A stretch of DNA of 64,000 nucleotides from Clostridia bacterium (GCA_017625095.1 JAGALQ010000026.1:1-64000); one strand, 5' to 3'. Counted from the first letter of the stretch, positions 22,250 to 31,310 are shown. Program-made: numbers and translations. Notes: generated by a model from the letters alone, not told the origin.

Positions 22250-25200
22250 ATGAAAAGGATCGCAGGCTTTATCGTATCCAAGCGATACATCGTGCTTATT
22301 GCGGCAGTTGTGCTGTGCATTGTGTGTGCAGGTCTGTCACTTAAAGTCGGCATAAATGCTGACCTGACAAAATACCTGCCTGACAGCTCGGCAATGAAGC
22401 ACGGCATGGACATTATGAACGAGGAATTTCCTGCCATGGATATGGGGCAGACCATACGTGTAATGGCAAAGGACCTTGATGAAAACGGCAAGGCAGAGCT
22501 TCTCCAAAAGCTGAAAAGCATCGAAAACGTAAGCAGCGTAACCCACAACAGCAGCAGCGACTATAACAAAGACGGTTATTCGCTCTATGTTGTCAACACA
22601 TCGTTCGCCTACGGCTCTGATGAAGAAAAGGCGATTGAAAGTGCACTTGCAACACAGTTTAATGATTATAACATCGAATTCAAAAACGATGATATGTCGG
22701 ATATAGAATTGCCGATGTGGCTGATTCTTCTTGCCGTCGGCATTGTTATCGTCATTCTTTTCCTGATGTGCGGCTCCTGGTTTGAGCCTGTACTTTTCCT
22801 CGTCACGATAGGTATCGCGGTTATAATTAACGCAGGCACAAACATCGTTCTCGGCTCTGTTTCAAACGTAACGCAGGCCATTTCCGCGATAATGCAGCTG
22901 ATTCTCTCAATGGACTATTCCATTATCATGATGAACCGCTACCGCCAGGAAAAAGCGCTTTGCCATGACAAGCTTGAGGCAATGAAAAAAGCAATAGCAA
23001 ACGCATTCTCTTCCGTTGCAGGCAGTGCGTTCACAACAATTGTCGGATTGCTTATGCTTGTGTTTATGCAGTTCAAAATCGGTTTCGATATCGGTGTTGT
23101 ACTTGCAAAGGGCGTATTCATCAGCATGATATGCGTGTTTACCGTTCTTCCCGCACTGATTCTGCTTTGCGACAAATTAATCACAAAGACCTCAAAAAAA
23201 GAGCTCTCACTCCCGACCGGTGCTCTCTCAAGGTTCAGCCACAAATTCCGCTATGTTTTCACCGTGCTGTTTGTCGGACTGTTTATTGCCTTCGGCATAA
23301 TGCAGAGCCGTACGCAGACTGCTTACAGCCTTGAAATGGCAGACCCGATTGCAGAAGTATTCCCGCAATCAAATATGGTTGTTATGATATATGATAACGA
23401 CGATGAAGAAACCGTTGCACAGATGGCACAGGAGCTTGAATCAGACCCGAAGATCAATCAGATTCTCGGATATCCTAACCTTCTGGCAAAGGAATACACC
23501 TCGTCCGAAATGATCCGCTCAATCGACAGCCTGAGCACTGCATTCGGCGTAAGCATGACACAGGGAATGGAGCTTGACGAATCAATGCTCCGACTCATAT
23601 ATTACAGCTACCACAACGGTAAGATACAGGATGTCACGATGGGTGACTTCATCAGCTTCCTTACAGAGGATATCGCAAACAACAGCGCTTTCAGCGGATT
23701 TATCACTGACGATATGAAGGCTCAGCTCAATCAGCTCAGACCATTCGGCGATGCCGAGGCTCTAACAAAGCCGCTCAGCGCAAAGGAAATTGCAGCATTC
23801 TTCTCTATGGATGAAGAAACCGCAGAGAGTATGATGCTGCTTTACTTCAGCGAAAAGGGCGGCGTTGACTGCGGCAGAATGTCAATGGCAGCATTTGCCG
23901 ATTACATCATAAACGATGTATCCAAAAACGAAATGTACGCTTCAATGTTTGACGAAAAAACAATGGAGCAGATAAATATGCTCAAAACCTATACGGATAA
24001 AAAGGAAGTTACCAAGCCGAGAGGTTTTGAAGAAATGGCAGATATGCTCGGCATCGAAGCTTCACAGATGCGCCTGCTCTATACCGCCTATTCGGACGAA
24101 GATACACCTGCAGACATTTTTAACGGTGCATCGCGTGAGCTTACACTTCAGCAGGTAATCAACTACGTTGTTGAAAACTCAGGCAGCTTCTCAGCTATGA
24201 TGTCAGAGGAGAATATGCAGCAGCTGCCCCTTGCTCAGAAGATAATCAACGGCACGGTTGAGGGCACGGAATATACACCCGACGAGCTTGCAGAGCTTAT
24301 CGGTATGGACGTCACACAGCTCAGACAGCTCTATCTTCTTCACATAACACAGTACGGCGACACAAGCAAGTGGAGCGTATCGGTCAAGAATCTTCTTGAC
24401 TGCCTTAACAGCGGTGTGCTCGACAGGCCCGAATACGCGACAATGATTGAGCCCGAAATGAAATCGAAGCTCGGCAGCGCACAGACTATGGTAAGTGCGG
24501 TTGTAAGCGGCAAAAAAATAAACAGCACTGAAATGACATCTCTGCTCACATCTCTTGCAGGAGAAGGTATGCTTGACAAAGCAACCGTTGAGCTGATTTA
24601 TCTCTTCATTTCAAGCGACACAAATTTCAACACCGAATGGACGCTCACCATCGAAAAGCTTTTCGACCACCTTTCAAACGACCTTGTCAATGACCCCTCA
24701 TTCTCACAGGTTATAGGTGAAGACGTCAAGTCACAGCTTGCAGGCGCAGGCACGGCGCTTTCGGAAGGTGTTGATATGCTTAAAGGTCCCGAGCATTCAC
24801 GTATGATTCTCCAGACCTCTTACCCGATTGAAGATGTTTCAACAACAGCTTTACTCGATAAGATTTCGGCAACGGCAACCGACAGCATGGACAACACGCT
24901 TTACCTTATCGGTAACTCTCCCATGGCATATGAGATGTCGCACACATTCAGCCGCGAGCTTTTATTTATAACAATACTGACAGCACTTGCTATTTTCATC
25001 ATCGTGGCAATTTCATTCCGCTCGCTGATAATCCCGGCAATTCTCGTGCTTCTTGTTCAGTGCGGTGTCTTTATCACGATAACCGTTATCGGCTGGCAGG
25101 GATTCAGCATATATTTCCTTGCACTGCTGATTGTTGAATGTATATTGATGGGCGCAACGATCGACTACGGAATTCTGCTGACCAACTATTACAGAGAAAA

Positions 25201-25486
25201 CCGCAAAAAAATGCCCTCAAGAGAAGCTCTTGCCGCAGCATACAAGGGTTCAATTCACACGATTATGACCTCGGGTCTGATTATGGTGCTTGTAACCGCA
25301 ATTATCTCTTCATTCTACAGCGACCCGACAGTTGCCCAGATATGCCGCACAATTTCAATCGGCGTTTTCTCTGCAATAATCCTGATTGTTTTCATTCTTC
25401 CCGGCGTTCTTGCAACGTTTGACAAGGCAATAACCAAGGAGAGAAAAGCATTGAGAACAAAATCAAAGACAAAAGAAAGCAAATAA
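22250..25486 (+). CDS. MMPL/RND-family membrane transporter with repeat-bearing loop
   Basis: 1078 residues. Each half has a leading membrane helix, an extracytoplasmic domain and a five-helix bundle (first bundle about residues 160-310, second about 895-1060), as in MMPL proteins. The motifs LSMDYSIIMMNRYR and GATIDYGILLTNYYRE are the helix-4 acidic sites thought to couple to protons. The second extracytoplasmic loop is enlarged by about 400 residues (roughly 440-860) made of five degenerate ~70-80-residue units. Ordinary MMPL proteins are 700-1000 residues. It has its own promoter and terminator; substrate unknown, lipid or hydrophobic peptide export being the family's usual role. Confidence 0.85.
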   Translation: MKRIAGFIVSKRYIVLIAAVVLCIVCAGLSLKVGINADLTKYLPDSSAMKHGMDIMNEEFPAMDMGQTIRVMAKDLDENGKAELLQKLKSIENVSSVTHNSSSDYNKDGYSLYVVNTSFAYGSDEEKAIESALATQFNDYNIEFKNDDMSDIELPMWLILLAVGIVIVILFLMCGSWFEPVLFLVTIGIAVIINAGTNIVLGSVSNVTQAISAIMQLILSMDYSIIMMNRYRQEKALCHDKLEAMKKAIANAFSSVAGSAFTTIVGLLMLVFMQFKIGFDIGVVLAKGVFISMICVFTVLPALILLCDKLITKTSKKELSLPTGALSRFSHKFRYVFTVLFVGLFIAFGIMQSRTQTAYSLEMADPIAEVFPQSNMVVMIYDNDDEETVAQMAQELESDPKINQILGYPNLLAKEYTSSEMIRSIDSLSTAFGVSMTQGMELDESMLRLIYYSYHNGKIQDVTMGDFISFLTEDIANNSAFSGFITDDMKAQLNQLRPFGDAEALTKPLSAKEIAAFFSMDEETAESMMLLYFSEKGGVDCGRMSMAAFADYIINDVSKNEMYASMFDEKTMEQINMLKTYTDKKEVTKPRGFEEMADMLGIEASQMRLLYTAYSDEDTPADIFNGASRELTLQQVINYVVENSGSFSAMMSEENMQQLPLAQKIINGTVEGTEYTPDELAELIGMDVTQLRQLYLLHITQYGDTSKWSVSVKNLLDCLNSGVLDRPEYATMIEPEMKSKLGSAQTMVSAVVSGKKINSTEMTSLLTSLAGEGMLDKATVELIYLFISSDTNFNTEWTLTIEKLFDHLSNDLVNDPSFSQVIGEDVKSQLAGAGTALSEGVDMLKGPEHSRMILQTSYPIEDVSTTALLDKISATATDSMDNTLYLIGNSPMAYEMSHTFSRELLFITILTALAIFIIVAISFRSLIIPAILVLLVQCGVFITITVIGWQGFSIYFLALLIVECILMGATIDYGILLTNYYRENRKKMPSREALAAAYKGSIHTIMTSGLIMVLVTAIISSFYSDPTVAQICRTISIGVFSAIILIVFILPGVLATFDKAITKERKALRTKSKTKESK

Positions 25487-25493
25487 CCTGAAA

Positions 25494-25535
25494 AACCACC
25501 TGCAGATAAAGCTTAACTGCAGGTGGTTAATTTAT
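25494..25535 (+). terminator. Terminator of the MMPL gene
   Basis: Perfect 12 bp stem AACCACCTGCAG / CTGCAGGTGGTT with an 11 nt loop, then AATTTAT. Confidence 0.75.
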
Positions 25536-25698
25536 AGATGTGTTAGTATATTATAATAAAAATAAAGGTGCCCTCAGACACCCCAACAAATATATCATAA
25601 CACAGAGCAATTCCATATGTCAATACAGTTTTCGTGATTGTGCTGCATTTCTGCGTTGTGCATAAATCTTTTTAGTTAACTTTGTACAAAATTACATC

Positions 25699-25727
25699 TT
25701 GCAAAACCGTAATTCCTGTGCTATATT
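25699..25727 (+). promoter_or_regulatory. Promoter in the gene-free stretch after the MMPL gene
   Basis: TTGCAA at 25699-25704, a 17 bp spacer and TATATT at 25722-25727 (TATTAT overlaps). It drives no annotated long gene. Confidence 0.6.
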
Positions 25728-25733
25728 ATAGAC

Positions 25734-26135
25734 ACAGAGAGGTGATACCAATGAACAGGTAACAACCCCAAATACAAAACGAGGTGGTACCGATGTACAA
25801 GTAAAATCTCTTAGGCTCACCTAAAAAAACAAAAACTTCTGATCCGAAACAAAAATCAACGGCAGAAAAAAACAAAAACTTCAGGAGAGCCGCAGACACA
25901 GCCTTCATAAAAAAGCTGAATTAAAGTCCACCGTAAACATCAAGGTATCTTGCTTACAAGAGAAAGAAAGAAATAAATAAATGAGTGTAATGGTATAGAA
26001 GGACTAAGTGTAAAAATGAAGGTTGGAAAAATCTAAGAAAGTGAGGTAAACAAAGATGTTAGATACTAAGAATTCACAGAAATAACCCTTGACTGAAGTG
26101 TAAAGAAACATCAGTCAAGGGTTATTTCAATTTTA
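25734..26135 (+). ncRNA. Putative ~400 nt transcript with tiny ORFs
   Basis: Bounded by a good promoter and a 17 bp terminator stem. It holds several very short ORFs. MNR-stop (25751-25762) has an AGAGGTGATACC site identical to that of the PHP gene. MYK-stop (25793-25804) follows GAGGTGGTACC. A nine-codon ORF lies at 26056-26085 behind GAGGT. The first two lie in one frame, and that frame stays open after the second TAA up to 25924, giving GSPKKTKTSDPKQKSTAEKN and further basic residues. It could be a regulatory RNA, a leader-peptide system, or a decayed small gene. I do not recognise it. Confidence 0.4.
26080..26135 (+). terminator. Strong terminator of the tiny-ORF transcript
   Basis: Perfect 17 bp stem (26080-26096 with 26111-26127, core AACCCTTGACTGA), 14 nt loop, then CAATTTT. 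The stop codon of the nine-codon ORF is inside the stem. Confidence 0.8.
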
Positions 26136-26146
26136 CAGTGTTATCG

Positions 26147-26171
26147 CCACCGCCATGGGCGGCTTTTTTTA
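26147..26171 (+). terminator. Second terminator before the AGE epimerase gene
   Basis: Short stem CCGCC-ATG-GGCGG followed by CTTTTTTT. Confidence 0.6.
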
Positions 26172-26183
26172 TTTTATGCGCGC

Positions 26184-27386
26184 TTATTCGCCGAGTATCT
26201 CGCCTATCATCAGGTCGACAAGTGAAAGACATCTCGGCACGTGGAACGGGCCTTTGAATGTGCTGCCCTTACAGGCGGGCTGTGTCGGCTTGCCGTCGCG
26301 GCGAAGGTAGCCGTACCACTCACCGTAAGGCTGATCGGCAAAATAAGTTTTGCAGTAATCGAGCACCTGACAGAAGATATCAAGATATTTCTCATCGCCC
26401 GTATCGCGGTAAATCATAAGTGATGCAATAAGTGCCTCATTGTGCGGCCACCAGAGCTTCATATCGTGCTCATAAGCCTCGGGAGGATTACCGAGACAAT
26501 CCAGGAAGTAGAGAATGCCGCCGTATTCCTTATCCCAGCCTGCATTAAAAGCAAGGTCGAATATCTCGACAGCCTTCTTGTGCAGCTCTTTATCACCGGT
26601 ATCGTTGGCACGCTCCATAAGGAACCAGCTGCACTCAATATCGTGACCGGGGTTTACCATTCTGCCGTCTGTATAGTTGAGTCTTGCTGTGCCGTCAGGT
26701 GCAACATTCTCAAGTGTACAGCCGAGCTCAGGCTTGAAGTGATACTTAAGAATATCGTTTACACATTCAGCAGCTCTTGAATCGTAAAGCTCTGCATTTT
26801 CGGGGTTGACACGCTTGAGCACAGATGTGACGTTGAGCAGAATCATCGGAATGCCGAGCGCTCTGCCGCTGCGTGTTTCGGGTACGGTCTTGGGACCCAT
26901 ACCTGTCGGGTCGGGCATACCGTGATTGAGATTCCAGTACATCTCATAAGCTCTGAGCGCACGTTCAAGATGTTCCTTCTCGCCTGTTATGCCGTAATAC
27001 TCTGCATTTGCAATGCAGTAAAAAGCTTCAGAGAAGCAGTATCTTCTCTGTCTGATAGGCTGACCGTCTTCGGTGACGGTGAAATAGAGTCTGCCGCCTG
27101 CATCACGGTTGACACAGTGATCCTCGAGAAAATCAAGACAGCTTTTTGAAGCGGCAAGCCACTCTTCTTTAACACCGTATGCGTGACAAAGCCAGGCATA
27201 AATCCAGCCGCAACGGCCCTGCATCCAGACGCTCTTATCCGTTGAAAAAACCTTTCCCTCACGGTCAAGACAGGTGTATACACCGCCGTGCTCCTTATCC
27301 ATACCGTTTTTCAGCCAGAAATCCGCACAGCACTCAAGCTCCGAACGGATCCATTCACGTATTTGAACAAGCTTATTTTTATCCAT
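26184..27386 (-). CDS. AGE-family epimerase (N-acylglucosamine 2-epimerase-like)
   Basis: 400 residues forming an (alpha/alpha)6 barrel of the AGE/cellobiose-epimerase superfamily. Conserved elements are HGGVYTCLDREGKVFSTDKSVWMQGRCGW near the N-terminus, RRYCFSEAFY around residue 110, PGHDIECSWFLMERA around 245-260 with one catalytic His, and LKLWWPHNEA near 320 with the second. The DREGKVF.TDK pattern fits GlcNAc/ManNAc 2-epimerases better than cellobiose epimerases, so a role in amino-sugar or sialic-acid catabolism is possible, but nan genes are not adjacent. GGAGG lies 7 nt before the ATG. Confidence 0.85.
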   Translation of the reverse strand: MDKNKLVQIREWIRSELECCADFWLKNGMDKEHGGVYTCLDREGKVFSTDKSVWMQGRCGWIYAWLCHAYGVKEEWLAASKSCLDFLEDHCVNRDAGGRLYFTVTEDGQPIRQRRYCFSEAFYCIANAEYYGITGEKEHLERALRAYEMYWNLNHGMPDPTGMGPKTVPETRSGRALGIPMILLNVTSVLKRVNPENAELYDSRAAECVNDILKYHFKPELGCTLENVAPDGTARLNYTDGRMVNPGHDIECSWFLMERANDTGDKELHKKAVEIFDLAFNAGWDKEYGGILYFLDCLGNPPEAYEHDMKLWWPHNEALIASLMIYRDTGDEKYLDIFCQVLDYCKTYFADQPYGEWYGYLRRDGKPTQPACKGSTFKGPFHVPRCLSLVDLMIGEILGE

Positions 27387-27494
27387 AAGATTAACCTCCG
27401 ATTAACATTCTTTTTTCAATATAACATATTTTCTGCCTTTGTGGAAGAAGTTTGCCGATATTTTTTTGCGATAAACCTGACCAAAATCGGCACA

Positions 27495-27660
27495 AAAAAA
27501 ACAACCGCAGCTTAAAACTGCGGTTATTTTTGCTTCTGCCCTGACGGGCTACACAAAAGGGAATATAGAAAGGCATTTGTCGGACATCAAATTGCCTTAA
27601 TGTGTGCAAACACAAGCTTCTGCCACACCTGCGGTTGCAAAAGGATTGTATTACAATTTC
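27495..27660 (-). ncRNA. Candidate small RNA between divergent promoters
   Basis: The minus strand ends in a strong terminator (AACCGCAG / CTGCGGTT stem then TTTTTTTT). Upstream come two more hairpins: GTGTG...CACAC around 27601-27630 and AAGGCA-ATTTG / CAAAT-GCCTT around 27570-27600. There is no gene on either strand that this terminator could serve, because the AGE gene (minus) begins downstream and the two-component genes (plus) begin on the other side. A convincing promoter for the RNA was not found. I do not recognise it as 6S RNA or another known class. Confidence 0.35.
27501..27530. terminator. Bidirectional terminator in the AGE/two-component gap
   Basis: Perfect 8 bp stem AACCGCAG / CTGCGGTT with A8 on the left and ATTTTT on the right. 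Confidence 0.75.
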
Positions 27661-27734
27661 GTAACACAATTGTAAATACTTTGTAACAACATAGTAAACA
27701 AACTGTTGCAATATCGTATCAGAAGTGGTATTAT
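27646..27734 (+). promoter_or_regulatory. Promoter and TTGTAA-rich operator of the two-component genes
   Basis: TTGCAA 27706-27711, a 17 bp spacer, TATTAT 27729-27734. Just upstream (27646-27690) the sequence repeats TTGTA/TAACA words: ATTGTATTACAAT, TTTCGTAACA, ATTGTAAATAC and TTTGTAACAAC. OmpR-type regulators bind tandem direct repeats, so this is a likely autoregulatory site. Confidence 0.6.
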
Positions 27735-27768
27735 ATATTTGTATTATTTTATACTAAAGGTGATAAAA

Positions 27769-28440
27769 ATGGCAGTTATTCTTATCGTCGAAGACAATAA
27801 AAACACTCAGCTTCTCACCGCAACCAGACTCAAGCCCTACTTTGAGGTTGTATGTGCAGATGACGGACTTGACGCACTTGATGTGTTTTATTCCCGCCAT
27901 ATCGACCTGATAATAAGCGACATTATGATGCCGAATATGGATGGCTTTGAGCTTCTTCAGCGAGTACGCAGTGAGGGCTTCAACACACCTGTGCTTCTTC
28001 TCACCGCAAAGCAGACCTTTCAGGACAAGCGCGAAGGCTTCAACCTCGGCTCAGACGATTATGTCACAAAGCCCGTCGATTATGACGAGCTGCTGCTCAG
28101 AGTCAACGCGCTGCTTCGCAGAGCGAGAATCGCAACAGAGCGTCAGATAAAAATCGGCAAGCTCTCCATAGATGAAGCAGAGCACGTTGCATCCTATGAC
28201 GGTGAAGTAATCCCCTTCTCACGCAAGGAGTTTGACCTGCTGTACAAATTCCTCTCATACCCGGGCAAGATTTTTACAAAAAAACAGCTTCTTGACGAAA
28301 TCTGGGGCATTGACTCCGAATGCACGGAGGACACAATCAAAACCCACATCAACCGTCTGAGAAACAAGCTCGTCGGCTGTGAGGAAATCGAAATAATCAC
28401 AATAAAAGGCTTCGGCTACAAGGTTGAGATTACAAAATGA
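27769..28440 (+). CDS. OmpR-family response regulator
   Basis: 223 residues. The receiver domain has the acidic pocket EDN (9-11), phosphoacceptor D51 in LIISDIMMPNMDG, T in LLTAKQ and K in DDYVTKPVDY. The C-terminal winged helix (from ~130) shows LTK.EFDLL-like FSRKEFDLLYKFLSYPGKIFTKKQLLDEIWG and ETIKTHINRLRNKL. ATG 27769 is preceded by AAAGGTG; the frame upstream covers the promoter and is excluded. The gene overlaps the kinase gene by 4 bp. Targets are unknown. Confidence 0.95.
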   Translation: MAVILIVEDNKNTQLLTATRLKPYFEVVCADDGLDALDVFYSRHIDLIISDIMMPNMDGFELLQRVRSEGFNTPVLLLTAKQTFQDKREGFNLGSDDYVTKPVDYDELLLRVNALLRRARIATERQIKIGKLSIDEAEHVASYDGEVIPFSRKEFDLLYKFLSYPGKIFTKKQLLDEIWGIDSECTEDTIKTHINRLRNKLVGCEEIEIITIKGFGYKVEITK

Positions 28441-29519
28441 GCAAAAAGAAAAAGCGCAAAAATCAGATAACCCCCAACGTCAACGACATTCAGCTTAACA
28501 GAGGTCTGTCGCGTTGGTTTGTGCTACAGACATTTATTATGTTCGGCATCAGCGGCTTCACAACGATTGTTATGGATCAGGCCGACAAATATCTTGAGAA
28601 CACACCGAATTTTGATCCTATAAGACTTGCAGGATTCGTGGCACTGTTGATAGTTATCCTCGGTATATTTATCCTGCTCGAATACAGTGCAACAAAACGC
28701 CACCTTGAAAAGATATATAACTCAATCGAAAGGCTTGCCCACGGCCAGTACGGTCACAAGCTCAAGGTCGGCAAATACACTGTTTTCAGAAGTCTGGCAA
28801 TAGATATCAACCGTCTGAGTGAAGAGCTTAAAAGAGTGCATATGCTCCGCTCGGATTTTGTGAACAGCTATTCACACGAATTCAAAACACCCATCGCTTC
28901 TATCAGCGGCTTTGCACAGCTTCTTCTTGACGACAGCAACAACCTGACCGAAGAAGAACGCAGACAGTATCTGCAGATAATCGCACAGGAGGCTGAGCGA
29001 CTCTCAAAGCTCTCCAGCAACACATTCCTGCTCTCTCAGCTTGAATCGCAGAAGATTCTTGCCGACACAAAGCCGTATTCACTTGATGAACAGCTTCGTC
29101 GCTGTGTAATAATGCTTTCAAACCAGTGGAGCGAAAAGAACATCAACGTTGTCGGTCATATTGACGAGGTAACTTACAACGGCGATGAGGACCTGATGCA
29201 GCACCTCTGGCTCAATCTTATCAACAACGCAATCAAATTCACACCCGAGGGCGGTACAATTGAAGTAAGCCTCAAGCAAGAGGATGACATAATAACAGCA
29301 ATCATTGCCGACAACGGTGAAGGTATGTCCGACGAGATGGTGCAGCGCATATTTGACAAATACTACCAGGGTGCAACAGACTCATCAAAAACAGGTCTCG
29401 GACTCGGACTTTCAATCGTTTACCGCATAATCGTGCTTTGCAAAGGTAAAATCAAGGTTGAGAGCAAGCTCGGCGAAGGTTCAACGTTTATTGTTGAGCT
29501 CAAAAACAAATCAATATAA
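28437..29519 (+). CDS. Sensor histidine kinase
   Basis: 360 residues. Two membrane helices (about 25-47 and 63-83) are separated by a very short outside loop, so it probably senses the membrane itself or a partner protein rather than a ligand domain. A HAMP-like linker follows, then HisKA with H147 in SYSHEFKTPIASI and a HATPase domain with N-box LNLINNAIKFTPEGG, G1 DNGEGM, and G2 GLGLGLSIVYRI. It is coupled by ATGA overlap to the response regulator. Such short-loop kinases often respond to cell-envelope stress. Confidence 0.93.
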   Translation: MSKKKKRKNQITPNVNDIQLNRGLSRWFVLQTFIMFGISGFTTIVMDQADKYLENTPNFDPIRLAGFVALLIVILGIFILLEYSATKRHLEKIYNSIERLAHGQYGHKLKVGKYTVFRSLAIDINRLSEELKRVHMLRSDFVNSYSHEFKTPIASISGFAQLLLDDSNNLTEEERRQYLQIIAQEAERLSKLSSNTFLLSQLESQKILADTKPYSLDEQLRRCVIMLSNQWSEKNINVVGHIDEVTYNGDEDLMQHLWLNLINNAIKFTPEGGTIEVSLKQEDDIITAIIADNGEGMSDEMVQRIFDKYYQGATDSSKTGLGLGLSIVYRIIVLCKGKIKVESKLGEGSTFIVELKNKSI

Positions 29520-29522
29520 AAC

Positions 29523-29563
29523 TAAAAGCTTGTACGGTAAATTTTTACTATACAAGCTTTTTT
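29523..29563 (+). terminator. Terminator of the two-component operon
   Basis: Stem AAAGCTTGTA / TACAAGCTTT with a 17 nt loop, followed by TTTTATTG. Confidence 0.8.
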
Positions 29564-29608
29564 TATTGTGATATAATGTCTGTGCTTAATTAATCAGAGG
29601 TGATACCA

Positions 29609-30436
29609 ATGGCAATATATAAAAACAGAACAGACCTTCATATGCATACGTTAAGCTCATTTGACGGCAACTTCACAGCCGAGCAGATGTGCAGCGCAGC
29701 AGTCGACGCAGGGCTTGCGACAATCGCTTTCACAGACCATTTTGACGTTGATTTTTACGAGCAACAGAACCTCGGCACACGTCAGCAGACAAGCTATGAG
29801 GACGTAACCTGCGCTAAAGAAATATTTGCAGATAAAATACGTGTGCTCGTCGGTATAGAAATGGGTCAGCCGACATACGAGCCCGAGCTCACCGAAAAGT
29901 CGCTCAACCGATACAAATATGATTTTGTTATCGGCTCAATACACAACCTGCGTAAGACACCCGATTTCTGCGAGCTTGACTATAAAACGCTCACACAGGA
30001 TGATGTATACAGCCTGCTCGACAAATATTTTGAGGAGGAGCTCATCCTTGCCAAATGGAACGGATTTGACACACTGGCACATCTCACTTACCCGATGCGC
30101 TATATCGTTCAGTCAGGCAGATTCAACACGGATTTACGCCGCTATGACGACATAACAGATGAGATTTTCAAGGTGCTTATCTCAAACGGAAAAGCACTTG
30201 AAATCAACACAAGCGGTCTCAGACAGCCAATAGGCAAAACAATGCCGACGGATAACTATGTGCGCCGCTACAGAGAGCTTGGCGGTGAGCTGCTCACACT
30301 CGGCTCTGATGCACACTTCACACAGCACGTAGGCGCAAACATTGACGACGGCTATCAAATTGCCGAAAGCTGCGGCTTTGAATACGTAACGTATTTCAAA
30401 GACCGTAAACCCGTACAGGTAAAAATAGAAAAGTAA
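29609..30436 (+). CDS. PHP-domain phosphatase, HisJ-like
   Basis: 275 residues of the polymerase-and-histidinol-phosphatase fold. Metal-binding motifs are DLHMHTLSSFDG at the start, FTDHFDVDF, EMGQ, GSIHNL and the C-terminal GSDAHFTQHVG, all as in HisJ-type histidinol-phosphatases. No other his genes are near, so it may act on histidinol phosphate or another phosphoester. ATG 29609 follows AGAGGTGATACC. It is followed 14 bp later by ispE. Confidence 0.85.
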   Translation: MAIYKNRTDLHMHTLSSFDGNFTAEQMCSAAVDAGLATIAFTDHFDVDFYEQQNLGTRQQTSYEDVTCAKEIFADKIRVLVGIEMGQPTYEPELTEKSLNRYKYDFVIGSIHNLRKTPDFCELDYKTLTQDDVYSLLDKYFEEELILAKWNGFDTLAHLTYPMRYIVQSGRFNTDLRRYDDITDEIFKVLISNGKALEINTSGLRQPIGKTMPTDNYVRRYRELGGELLTLGSDAHFTQHVGANIDDGYQIAESCGFEYVTYFKDRKPVQVKIEK

Positions 30437-30450
30437 AGAAGGTAAAGAAA

Positions 30451-31305
30451 ATGCAAGGCAAAAAACTTACACTTGAAGCCCCTGCTAAAATCAATCTTCT
30501 GCTCGATATAATATGCCGACTGCCCAACGGTTACCACAGCCTTTGTATGGTTATGCAGAGCGTTGACCTTTGCGACACCGTTGAGGTCACACTGCGTGAC
30601 GACGGCATAATCAACCTCACCTGCAGTGAACCGGCACTGCCGACAGACAGCAAAAATATTGCCTACCGTGCAGCAGAAAAATTCTTTGAAGCAACGTCAA
30701 TTAACTGCGGTGCAGATATTTCTCTTACAAAGCGTATTCCGTTTGAAGCAGGTCTTGCAGGCGGAAGCACGGATGCGGCAGCAGTGCTCAAGGCTCTCAA
30801 CGAGCTGTGCGGTACAAAGCTTGGCACGCGTGAGCTTTGCGCAATCGGTGTAAAGCTCGGTGCAGACGTTCCTTTCTGCATCTGCGGCGGCACGATGCTC
30901 GCACAGGATATAGGTCAGGTGCTTGCCGAATTACCGCCACTCAGGGACTGTTTCATCGTGCTTGTAAAGCCTGATGCCGGTGTTTCAACAAAAGAAGCAT
31001 TTGAAGCATTCGACACAGCCGAAAGCATCCGACACCCCGATTGCAACGCAATGATTCACGCGGCAGCAAATTCAGATTTTGACGGCATCACCAAAAATGT
31101 CGGCAATGTCTTTGAGCAATTTATCGAAGTTCCGCAGAGAGCCGAAATCAAGGCAACTATGCGCAATCACGGCTCACTTGCCTGCTGTATGAGCGGCAGC
31201 GGACCGACAGTTTTCGGTATTTTCGACACAAAAGAAAAAGCAGAAAAATGTGCGGCGGCAATACCGACGAAGCTCGGCAAAGCCTTTGTCACTAAACCTA
31301 TATAA
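30451..31305 (+). CDS. ispE: 4-diphosphocytidyl-2-C-methyl-D-erythritol kinase
   Basis: 284 residues of the GHMP kinase fold. The N-terminal LEAPAKINLLLDIICRLPNGYHSL has the substrate-binding Lys, and PFEAGLAGGSTDAAAVL is the glycine-rich ATP loop. A C-terminal MSGSGPTVFGIF completes the third GHMP motif. It phosphorylates CDP-ME in the MEP isoprenoid pathway. Length is normal. It appears co-transcribed with the PHP gene. Confidence 0.95.
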   Translation: MQGKKLTLEAPAKINLLLDIICRLPNGYHSLCMVMQSVDLCDTVEVTLRDDGIINLTCSEPALPTDSKNIAYRAAEKFFEATSINCGADISLTKRIPFEAGLAGGSTDAAAVLKALNELCGTKLGTRELCAIGVKLGADVPFCICGGTMLAQDIGQVLAELPPLRDCFIVLVKPDAGVSTKEAFEAFDTAESIRHPDCNAMIHAAANSDFDGITKNVGNVFEQFIEVPQRAEIKATMRNHGSLACCMSGSGPTVFGIFDTKEKAEKCAAAIPTKLGKAFVTKPI

Positions 31306-31310
31306 AGCAA

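Noticed and set aside
25726..25908. 60-codon minus-strand hydrophobic frame
   Set aside because: No ribosome-binding site; it is opposite the tiny-ORF transcript, whose promoter and terminator define the plus strand.
26184..27386. AGE epimerase and sialidase-like gene as one nan operon
   Set aside because: They are 17 kb apart and nanA/nanK/nanE were not seen.
27391..27711. 106-codon minus-strand frame over the AGE/two-component gap
   Set aside because: Its composition is not protein-like, it reads through a strong terminator stem, and it lacks a ribosome site.
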